Source: an uncultured Chloroflexota bacterium (GTDB lineage: Bacteria > Chloroflexota > Dehalococcoidia > Lucifugimonadales > CAJWER01). From it: DNA of 9,124 nt. The position numbers and the translations under genes are program-made. The stretch lies in NCBI GenBank assembly GCA_913030785.1, contig CAJWER010000110.1, positions 1 through 9,124 of the forward strand, written 5' to 3'. This document shows positions 1-4,893 of this stretch, in pieces (within the stretch, counting starts at the first letter, position 1; each line of letters opens with the position of its first letter). The notes under the pieces were generated by a model. It was not told the DNA's origin, did no database searches, and was given only the letters and a program-made list of their open reading frames with translations.

Positions 1-225
1 GAGGAAGGCGAACCCTGCCTGCATGAAGAACACTAGGAATGCAGCGATCAGCGTCCAGGTGAAGTTGACTCCGGTGGCGACGTCGTCGACGCGCTTTGCT
101 AGATCGCCCTCCTGGGCCCACGCGACTGCGCCGCTGCCGACGAAGATGCCAAGCCCGAGTAGCGCTATGACAGCGATGCGCATCTTCAGCGGCGACAGTT
201 TCAGGAGACCGTTCGATTGACCCAT
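1..225 (-). CDS. amt: ammonium transporter (Amt family), N-terminal 75 residues, cut by the window edge
   Basis: Inner-membrane channel for uptake of ammonium/ammonia. Only the N-terminus is present; the gene runs off at base 1. Translating from the ATG at 225-223 gives 75 codons without a stop. Residues 16-38 are hydrophobic and end in a signal-peptidase-like AWAQEG, so a cleaved signal peptide is likely. Residues 54-75 contain TWTLIAAFLVFFMQAGFAFL, which closely resembles the first transmembrane helix of Amt proteins, where FFMQAGFA is a hallmark. The start is supported by GGAGG (238-234) eight bases upstream. No second candidate start is needed. The upstream region carries an 11-bp-periodic box array (283-342) that suggests nitrogen control. 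The family call is firm from the helix motif; the symbol is generic because the subfamily cannot be told from this fragment. Confidence 0.88.
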   Translation of the reverse strand, partial: MGQSNGLLKLSPLKMRIAVIALLGLGIFVGSGAVAWAQEGDLAKRVDDVATGVNFTWTLIAAFLVFFMQAGFAFL

Positions 226-282
226 GTTGAGCACCTCCGGACTTTCTTTTCCTACGACCTGGAAAGAGACTAGCCGGTGGGT

Positions 283-342
283 GTTACACGGTTATTGCGA
301 ACATGTTAAATAGTTGTTTCGGAACTGTTTCGGAAAAGTTAC
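283..342 (-). promoter_or_regulatory. GlnR-like operator array: six 5-bp boxes at exact 11-bp spacing
   Basis: Read on the minus strand toward amt, the boxes are GTAAC, GAAAC, GAAAC, TTAAC, GCAAT and GTAAC, each separated by exactly six bases (plus-strand starts 338, 327, 316, 305, 294, 283). The S. coelicolor GlnR consensus, from memory, is gTnAC-n6-GaAAc-n6 repeated. The first three boxes fit fully, the fourth misses one base, the fifth is poor and the sixth fits. An 11-bp direct-repeat register is typical of OmpR/PhoB-type winged-helix regulators. The last box ends about 58 bp before the amt start, leaving room for a promoter. A weak -10 candidate TAGTCT lies at 272-267, with no clear -35. 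Function and the identity of the regulator are inferred. Confidence 0.5.
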
Positions 343-428
343 ATCGAGCGGGACTGCGTGCATGGTACAAATTGGGCCGCAGGCATTCACACAGGCTGGA
401 GGCTTCGAACACATAGCCCACGGCACGC

Positions 429-457
429 TTTACCGTCCAGGTCAGAGGCTGTACCCT
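429..457 (+). promoter_or_regulatory. weak candidate promoter for the DsbA-like selenoprotein gene
   Basis: TTTACC at 429-434 and TACCCT at 452-457 are separated by 17 bases, matching four and three of six consensus positions of a housekeeping sigma promoter. Initiation near 464 would give a leader of about 25 bases containing the ribosome binding site at 475-480. The match is poor and rests mainly on placement. Confidence 0.22.
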
Positions 458-488
458 TGTGCTCGGAGTAGAGGAAGGAGCGTCGTCT

Positions 489-1121
489 ATGGACACGGTC
501 ACAATGGAAATTTACGGGGACTACGCCTGACCCTACGTTTACAATGCAGCCGTGTGGCTGGATAGGGTTAAGAGAGAGTACGGGGACGGGCTACAGATTA
601 TCTGGAAAAGCTTTTCGTTGGAGCAGATGAACAATCACGAGGGACCCGATTACAAAGTGTGGGAGCAAGAGGACATCGCCGCGCCGCGCTCTCTTTTGTC
701 GCTGGTAGTTGGAGAGGCGGCCAGGGGGCAGGATACTGCTGCGTTCGAGCGATTCCACCTCGCCCTGCTGACAGCGCGCCACGGCGGCAACTGGCGTATC
801 GCGCTCAATGATCTCGGCGCCATCCTGGACATTGCGGGTGAGGCCGGGCTGGACATCGAGGCACTGAAGCGAGCAGTCGAGGACCCTGCCACGGTGGCAC
901 AGGTCGGGCGAGACCACACTGAGGCGGTGGAGCAGCACGGCGTGTTCGGTACTCCGACGTTCGTCTTCGAAGTAGGCGGCGCAGCTTATCTGAAGACCTT
1001 TATTCCACCCGAAGCCGAGTCCCTCGCATTCTTCGAGAATTTTGCGGGGATGACGGCTAGTAGCGCCTATTTTGGCGAGCTAAAGCGGCCACAGCCGCCC
1101 TGGCCCAAGGGCGCGATCTAG
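489..1121 (+). CDS. DsbA/FrnE-like thioredoxin-fold oxidoreductase with in-frame TGA at the catalytic position, probable selenoprotein
   Basis: Predicted 210-residue thiol/selenol oxidoreductase of the DsbA superfamily (FrnE or HCCA-isomerase type). The ATG at 489-491 has a strong ribosome binding site, AAGGAG at 475-480, eight bases upstream. Residues 1-13 read MDTVTMEIYGDYA, a beta strand entering the active site. Codon 14 (528-530) is TGA, then PYVYNAAVWLDRV follows in the same frame to the TAG at 1119-1121. In relatives this position is the first Cys of CPxC, so the motif here is U-P-Y-V if Sec is inserted. The cis-proline loop is seen as VFGTPTFVF near residues 149-157. No Cys occurs anywhere else, so Sec would be the only redox residue. 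A hairpin directly after the TGA fits a bacterial SECIS. Without readthrough, translation would have to start at GTG 552, which has no ribosome binding site and would lose the first strand and active site. Alternatives are a nonsense mutation or base-call error. RNase III follows after 48 bp. Confidence 0.72.
528..567 (+). promoter_or_regulatory. candidate bacterial SECIS element after the in-frame TGA
   Basis: Directly after TGA 528-530, CCCTA (531-535) can pair with TAGGG (563-567), and CAGCC (547-551) with GGCTG (556-560), closing a four-base apical loop GTGT (552-555). Between the stems there are 11 unpaired bases on the 5' side and two on the 3' side; part of these could pair differently (AT 544-545 with AT 562-563 across a G-G mismatch). 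Known bacterial SECIS elements have the UGA near the stem base, a small apical loop with a G among its first two bases, and roughly 16-37 bases between UGA and loop. Here the loop starts with GU, 21 bases after the UGA. The large asymmetric internal loop is the weak point. Confidence 0.5.
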
Positions 1122-1169
1122 TCAGGCCGCGCGTGCACAGCAATCAACAATGTCTGTTTAGGAAAATCA

Positions 1170-1865
1170 TTGCCAGATCATGACAGTTTGGAGGAGAGGC
1201 TGGACATCTCCTTCAACGACAAGAATCTATTGAACCAGGCCCTCGTGCACAGCTCGTTTCTGAACGAGAACCCCGGTGTATTCACCGAATCGAACGAACG
1301 GCTGGAGTTTCTGGGCGACGCGATAATCGGCTCTGCCATCGCTGCCGAGCTTTTCTCGACATACGATTCGTGGCCTGAAGGTATGCTCACATCTGGTCGA
1401 TCGAGCCTCGTTCAGGGCGACACTCTGGCCCGGGTTGCGGGCCGTCTCGGGCTGGGTGAGTATCTGCAAATGGGTAGAGGCGAGGAGGCCGCTGGCGGCA
1501 GGAATCGTTCTAACAACCTGGCCGCGACGTTTGAGGCCGTGGTGGGCGCGCACTTCCTGGACTGCGGCTATGACGCGGCCGCCGATTTGGTGCTCAGATT
1601 GCTCAAGCCGGAGCTTTCCGAGCTTACGGAACCGGGCGCGTCCCCCAACCCCAAGTCCTTGCTGCAAGAGGCCATCCAGGCCAGGGGTCAGACGGCGCCC
1701 TCCTACCGGATCGTGAAGGTGGAGGGCCAGGACCACGCGCGGCGTTTCACCGCGGAAGTGGTCGTCGATGGGGAGCCCATTGGCACTGGTACCGGTTCGC
1801 GCAAGGCCCTGGCCGAGCGGGTGGCCGCGGTTGACGCCCTCAAGACGATGGCTGGGGACTCCTAG
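1170..1865 (+). CDS. rnc: ribonuclease III
   Basis: Cytoplasmic endonuclease cutting double-stranded RNA in rRNA maturation and mRNA turnover. It has 231 residues, close to the usual 220-235. The RNase III domain spans about residues 5-150 and contains the signature NERLEFLGD at 42-50 with the catalytic-type acids E43, E46 and D50. The second metal-binding stretch reads LAATFEAVVG (117-126): E122 matches E. coli Glu117, but the place of E. coli Asp114 is Ala119. A double-stranded-RNA-binding domain occupies about 160-228 (NPKSLLQEAIQ to the ALAERVAAVDAL helix). The start is TTG at 1170, with AGGA at 1160-1163; nearby ATGs are out of frame. It lies 48 bp after the DsbA-like gene and may be cotranscribed. 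Its stop overlaps the stop of the convergent GNAT gene by 4 bp through a shared CTAG. Confidence 0.93.
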   Translation: MPDHDSLEERLDISFNDKNLLNQALVHSSFLNENPGVFTESNERLEFLGDAIIGSAIAAELFSTYDSWPEGMLTSGRSSLVQGDTLARVAGRLGLGEYLQMGRGEEAAGGRNRSNNLAATFEAVVGAHFLDCGYDAAADLVLRLLKPELSELTEPGASPNPKSLLQEAIQARGQTAPSYRIVKVEGQDHARRFTAEVVVDGEPIGTGTGSRKALAERVAAVDALKTMAGDS

Positions 1866-2401
1866 TCTGGCGGCTCGGAGAGAGGGCCGATGTCCGGCCA
1901 ACCGTATCCGACTTCGGCCAGGGTCACCCCCCCTATGGAGATTTCCTGCTTCCTGACGGGGAGTCCCCCGAGCGCCTCGTAGAAGTGGCATGCGGGGCGA
2001 TTCTGCTCCAGTACCCACACGAACATGGATACCATGCCGTTTCGCGCCAGATCGCTGGCCACTGACGTGACCAATCTACGGCCGGCTCCGCGCCGTTGGC
2101 TGTCTTCAAGCAAGTGGAGGACGTATAGCTCGCCATCAAGGTCCGGGTCGCCGCTTCGCTCTGGTCCGCCACCGGCGAAGCCTACGACCACGCCGTTGTC
2201 ATCCACGGCGACGTAGTTTGGATTGGTCTCATCCGCTTCCGATAGGATGCTCTCCCAGACGCCAGAGCGTTGCTCGTAGCTCATGTTGGCGAGGTAGTCG
2301 TCGGGGACGATTCCGGGATATGCGGTCCGCCAACTATCGACGTGGACCCTCGCGATGCCTTCGGCGTCGGATATGCGAGCAGGGCGGATCAACATTGGCA
2401 T
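1862..2401 (-). CDS. GNAT family N-acetyltransferase
   Basis: Predicted acetyl-CoA-dependent acetyltransferase of 179 residues; the substrate is unknown. The N-terminal IRPARISDAEGIARVHVDSW (5-24) is the typical GNAT strand 1 and helix 1. The acetyl-CoA pyrophosphate loop is seen as SQRRGAGRRL (101-110), preceded by the strand ELYVLHLLED. The segment MFVWVLEQNRPACHFYEALG (126-145) matches motif B, where N134 and Y141 are the usual conserved residues. The start may be ATG at 2401 or two codons later at 2395; no good ribosome binding site is seen for either. It lies downstream of glyA on the same strand but 160 bp away, separated by hairpins and a dispersed repeat, so cotranscription is uncertain. 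Its tail overlaps that of rnc by 4 bp. Confidence 0.87.
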   Translation of the reverse strand: MPMLIRPARISDAEGIARVHVDSWRTAYPGIVPDDYLANMSYEQRSGVWESILSEADETNPNYVAVDDNGVVVGFAGGGPERSGDPDLDGELYVLHLLEDSQRRGAGRRLVTSVASDLARNGMVSMFVWVLEQNRPACHFYEALGGLPVRKQEISIGGVTLAEVGYGWPDIGPLSEPPD

Positions 2402-2448
2402 GTGTCTGGGACTCGACTTTCCCCGGGAGTGGTTGCGTGGGCACTCTG

Positions 2449-2474
2449 CCCTTCGACAAGCTCAGGGCGAACGG
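2449..2474 (+). repeat. 26-bp dispersed repeat, copy 1
   Basis: CCCTTCGACAAG followed by CTCAGGGCGAACGG. A second copy in the same orientation at 8888-8913 differs at three of 26 positions. The + frame reads CPSTSSGRT by chance, a string I recall from spurious ORFs of Chloroflexota and other environmental genomes. It is likely a REP-like interspersed element. Its 3' part forms the left arm of a long hairpin (2465-2495). Confidence 0.75.
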
Positions 2475-2495
2475 TGGGGGACCCCACCTTCGCCC
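2465..2495. repeat. strong hairpin following the dispersed repeat, in the glyA-GNAT gap
   Basis: GGGCGAA (2465-2471) pairs with TTCGCCC (2489-2495). After one bulged C, GGTGGGG (2473-2479) pairs with CCCCACC (2482-2488); opening the last pair leaves a four-base loop. This is a 13-14 bp stem 67 bp downstream of the glyA stop. No T-run follows on either strand, so a classical Rho-independent terminator is unlikely. It may be a REP-type structure or an mRNA 3'-end stabiliser. Confidence 0.6.
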
Positions 2496-2497
2496 CT

Positions 2498-2542
2498 AGG
2501 GAACTTTGACCCCGGATTATGGGTTCCGGTGCAATGTTCCCT
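2498..2542. repeat. nested inverted repeat downstream of glyA
   Basis: Outer arms AGGGAAC (2498-2504) and GTTCCCT (2536-2542) are perfect complements. Inner arms CCGGA (2512-2516) and TCCGG (2525-2529) are also perfect, with internal loops of seven and six bases between the two stems. It starts two bases after the neighbouring hairpin. Together they fill much of the gap between glyA and the GNAT gene. Function unknown. Confidence 0.45.
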
Positions 2543-2561
2543 CGGGGGAAGGGATTGGGCC

Positions 2562-4085
2562 CTAGCCGAATGATTGCTGAAGGAACTCTAGGTCGATCTC
2601 CGGGTACACGGGGAACCTGGCTAGTAGTTCTGAGACCTGCTCCTGCGCCTGTTGCAAAGCGTCCTCGTCGGTGCGGTACCTAGCCTTGCTGAGGGTGCCC
2701 GCGTTCCGGCCTTTCGTGATTTTCGAAGCGCGCGTGTTGGCCAGTACTGTCTTTATGATCAACGCGATCCCTACCATCTCGTCAGGTCCCATTCCCAGGG
2801 TGGTGAGGGCTGGGGTGCCGATGCGGAGTCCGCTGGTGTACCACGGGCCGTTGGCATCGAAGGGCAGCGAATTGCGGTTAAGCGTGATGGCGGCATCTCG
2901 CATCGCGGACTCTGCCTGTCGACCCGTGAGGCCGAATGGGGTAACGTTTACGAGCATCAGGTGGTTGTCAGTGCCACCGGTGAGCACCGAAACGCCCTCT
3001 TTGATCAGAGCGCTTGCGAGGGCCGACGCGTTCTCTACGATACGATTCGCGTAGGCTTTGTACCGGTCGGTGGCGATTTCCTGGAATGCCACTGCCTTGG
3101 CGGCGATGACGTGAGGAAGCGGCCCACCCAGGACCATCGGGCAGCCCTTATCGACGTGCTCGGCGAACTCCTCCCTGCACATGATGAAGCCGCCCCGTGG
3201 GCCACGCAGCGTCTTATGGGTGGTGGACGTGACTACGTCGGCGTGGGCGACGGGGTTGTTGTCGCCGGTGAAAACGCCGCCGGCGACCAGTCCTGAGAAG
3301 TGCGCCATGTCGACCATGAACACGGCTCCCACCTCGTCGGCGATCTCCCTCATCTTGCGGAAATTGATGTGGCGAGGATAGGCGCTGTACCCGGCCAGGA
3401 GAATGAAGGGCTTTACCTCTTGTGCCCGAGCCCTTATGGCGTCATAGTCGAGCAGGCCAGTTTCGCGATCTACATCGTAGGAGTAGGCGTCGAACATCCG
3501 TGACGAGACGTTGTGACGGTAGCCGTGGGTCAGGTGACCACCGGAGTAGTAGTTCATTCCGAGCAGCCGCTGGTTCCCCAGGGCCGACCGAAGTTCGCCC
3601 CATTCGTCGTCGGACAGCGCCGACGGGTCGGTCTGCTCCAGCTTTTCCATGAAGGGGGCTTGGATGCGCGCTGATAGGATGGCCCAGTAGGCGACCAGGT
3701 TGGCGTCTGCGCCGGAGTGGGGCTGCATGTAGGCGTGATCCGCGCCGAAAATCTCGACTGCCAGCGATGCCGCCAGGCTCTCGACGGCGTCGACGTTGTC
3801 GCAACCCGCGTAGAAGCGGTGGAACGGGTAGCCCTCGGCGTACTTGTCTGTGAGCAGATTGGCCTGCGCAAGCTGCACGGCCAAGGACGAAAAATTCTCG
3901 CTGGCGATCATCTTGAGGTTGCCGCGCTGGTCCGCCAACTCGGCGACGATACTGCGGACTACATCGGGTGAGACCGTGGCGATCTGCTGCAGTGATGCAA
4001 GGTAGGCGATGAATCCGGCGTCCGGGGCATCGCCGCTGGCGGCTGCCCGGGACAGGTAACTGGCAAGGGGTGATGGATCTGTCAT
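2562..4085 (-). CDS. glyA: serine hydroxymethyltransferase, long form
   Basis: PLP enzyme interconverting serine + tetrahydrofolate and glycine + 5,10-methylene-tetrahydrofolate; the main entry of one-carbon units, cytoplasmic. Motifs in order: MIASENFSS (59-67), KYAEGYP (81-87), HSGADAN (123-129), GGHLTHG (182-188), VDMAH (258-262) with the PLP-contacting D259 and H262, then TTHKTLRGPRGG (288-299) with Schiff-base K291, and SGLRIGTPALTT (418-429) with substrate-carboxylate R421. At 507 residues it is about 90 longer than E. coli GlyA (417). The extra length comes from an N-terminal extension of about 25-30 residues, an insert near 140-175 before the GGHLTHG motif, and smaller additions; long forms are known in some bacterial groups. 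GAGGAG at 4095-4090 sits four bases upstream of the ATG. A good promoter lies at 4153-4125. It diverges from folE. Confidence 0.95.
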   Translation of the reverse strand: MTDPSPLASYLSRAAASGDAPDAGFIAYLASLQQIATVSPDVVRSIVAELADQRGNLKMIASENFSSLAVQLAQANLLTDKYAEGYPFHRFYAGCDNVDAVESLAASLAVEIFGADHAYMQPHSGADANLVAYWAILSARIQAPFMEKLEQTDPSALSDDEWGELRSALGNQRLLGMNYYSGGHLTHGYRHNVSSRMFDAYSYDVDRETGLLDYDAIRARAQEVKPFILLAGYSAYPRHINFRKMREIADEVGAVFMVDMAHFSGLVAGGVFTGDNNPVAHADVVTSTTHKTLRGPRGGFIMCREEFAEHVDKGCPMVLGGPLPHVIAAKAVAFQEIATDRYKAYANRIVENASALASALIKEGVSVLTGGTDNHLMLVNVTPFGLTGRQAESAMRDAAITLNRNSLPFDANGPWYTSGLRIGTPALTTLGMGPDEMVGIALIIKTVLANTRASKITKGRNAGTLSKARYRTDEDALQQAQEQVSELLARFPVYPEIDLEFLQQSFG

Positions 4086-4124
4086 GGTGCTCCTCGACTC
4101 TAATCGTGAATGCGGGTCAAAGCT

Positions 4125-4153
4125 AGTCTATCTCTGGTAAATAGGGGTGTCAA
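4125..4153 (-). promoter_or_regulatory. promoter for glyA
   Basis: On the minus strand TTGACA (4153-4148), a perfect -35, is followed after 17 bases by TAGACT (4130-4125), four of six -10 positions. Predicted initiation near 4118 gives a leader of about 32 bases that includes GAGGAG before the glyA ATG. This is the best promoter match in the window. Confidence 0.6.
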
Positions 4154-4223
4154 CGGGCCTCGCGGGGCTACCGCTAGGAGATCCAAAGAGCACCGCGGGT
4201 GGCCCGGTCAGCTGTCCAGAATC

Positions 4224-4252
4224 TTGCCCGCCATGTGCCCTGGTTGTACACT
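4224..4252 (+). promoter_or_regulatory. candidate promoter for folE
   Basis: TTGCCC (4224-4229) and TACACT (4247-4252) are separated by 17 bases, each matching four of six consensus positions. Initiation near 4259 would place the two alternative hairpins (4260-4290) at the very 5' end of the transcript and leave a leader of about 77 bases before the folE start. Confidence 0.4.
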
Positions 4253-4259
4253 AACGACT

Positions 4260-4290
4260 GCCCTCTTGAAACGGTCGCCAGAGGGCGACC
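4260..4290 (+). promoter_or_regulatory. folE leader with two mutually exclusive hairpins
   Basis: Hairpin A: GCCCTCT (4260-4266) pairs with AGAGGGC (4280-4286), loop of 13 bases. Hairpin B: GGTCGCC (4273-4279) pairs with GGCGACC (4284-4290), loop AGAG, followed by TTTC. Both stems are perfect 7-mers and compete for 4280-4286, so only one can form. The layout resembles a small attenuator, but the T-run after hairpin B is only three long, so it is not a convincing terminator. I could not match it to a known riboswitch class. Confidence 0.4.
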
Positions 4291-4335
4291 TTTCGGGCAT
4301 GCCGAACGAATTTACAGTTGAGGAAGGGGACTTAT

Positions 4336-4893
4336 TTGTTCGACTCGCAGAAGATCCAGGAGGCTGCGTCGTCTATCATCGAGGCCATAGGGGAGGATCC
4401 GAACAGGGAGGGTCTTTCGGGGACCCCACGGCGGATCGCCGCAATGTACGAGGAGCTATTCGCCGGTATGGATCAGGACCCGGCGGAGGCGCTAGCTACC
4501 GGCTTCGAAGAGGGCCACACGGAGATGGTGGTCCTCAGGGATATTCCTTTCTCGTCCGTTTGCGAGCACCATTTCCTGCCATTCTTCGGCAAAGTGGATA
4601 TCGGCTATGTCCCCAATGGCAGAGTGGCTGGCGCGAGCAAGCTGGCCCGAGCTCTTGATGCGCTCGCCCATCGGCCACAGATACAGGAGAGACTCACCAA
4701 ACAGCTCGTGGACTGCATCATGGACACCCTCAAGCCAGGTGGCGTCGGCGTGGTGATCAGCGCCGAACACCTGTGCATCTCGGTGCGAGGGGCAGGGAAG
4801 ATGGGGAGCAAGCTTGTGACCCGGGCCAGCCGGGGCAGTATGAGGACTGATGACGCTACGCGTCGCGAGTTCGAATCGATGATTCAGCAATAG
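4336..4893 (+). CDS. folE: GTP cyclohydrolase I
   Basis: Converts GTP to 7,8-dihydroneopterin triphosphate, the first step of tetrahydrofolate synthesis; also the entry to queuosine-type 7-deazapurines. With a TTG start at 4336 it has 185 residues, within the usual 180-220. AGGAAGGGG (4321-4329) lies six bases upstream of this TTG; an alternative TTG at 4318 would add six residues but has no ribosome binding site. Family motifs: EDPNREGLSGTPRR (20-33), then CEHHFLPFFG (76-85) with zinc ligand C76 and conserved H78 and H79, SKLAR (101-105), and HLCISVRG (145-152) with zinc ligand C147. All key residues are present, so it is the zinc-dependent type I enzyme. It diverges from glyA, another folate-linked gene. 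The next gene starts in its stop codon (TAGTG). Confidence 0.95.
   Translation: MFDSQKIQEAASSIIEAIGEDPNREGLSGTPRRIAAMYEELFAGMDQDPAEALATGFEEGHTEMVVLRDIPFSSVCEHHFLPFFGKVDIGYVPNGRVAGASKLARALDALAHRPQIQERLTKQLVDCIMDTLKPGGVGVVISAEHLCISVRGAGKMGSKLVTRASRGSMRTDDATRREFESMIQQ

Noticed and set aside
314..565. 83-codon plus-strand frame between the GlnR-like array and the DsbA-like gene
   Set aside because: Starts inside the operator array and overlaps the ribosome binding site and start of the selenoprotein; no family resemblance.
552..1121. DsbA-like gene starting at GTG 552
   Set aside because: No ribosome binding site, and it lacks the first beta strand and active site, whereas ATG 489 has a strong ribosome binding site in the same frame apart from the TGA.
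1227..2018. 263-codon open frame on the minus strand across rnc and the GNAT gene
   Set aside because: Low-complexity Arg/Gly-rich product antisense to two well-recognised genes; a GC-rich shadow frame.
2465..2495. Rho-independent terminator of glyA
   Set aside because: Strong stem but no T-run on the minus strand after it.
2652..3296. 214-codon plus-strand frame opposite glyA
   Set aside because: Antisense to conserved SHMT motifs and without recognisable domain or ribosome binding site.
4253..4335. Known riboswitch (for example THF or preQ1 class) before folE
   Set aside because: The competing hairpins do not match any consensus I can recall, so I only report the structure.
4110..4658. 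182-codon frame starting in the glyA-folE gap and running into folE in another frame
   Set aside because: Its second half lies over conserved folE codons and the product has no recognisable family; it also overlaps both promoters and the leader hairpins.
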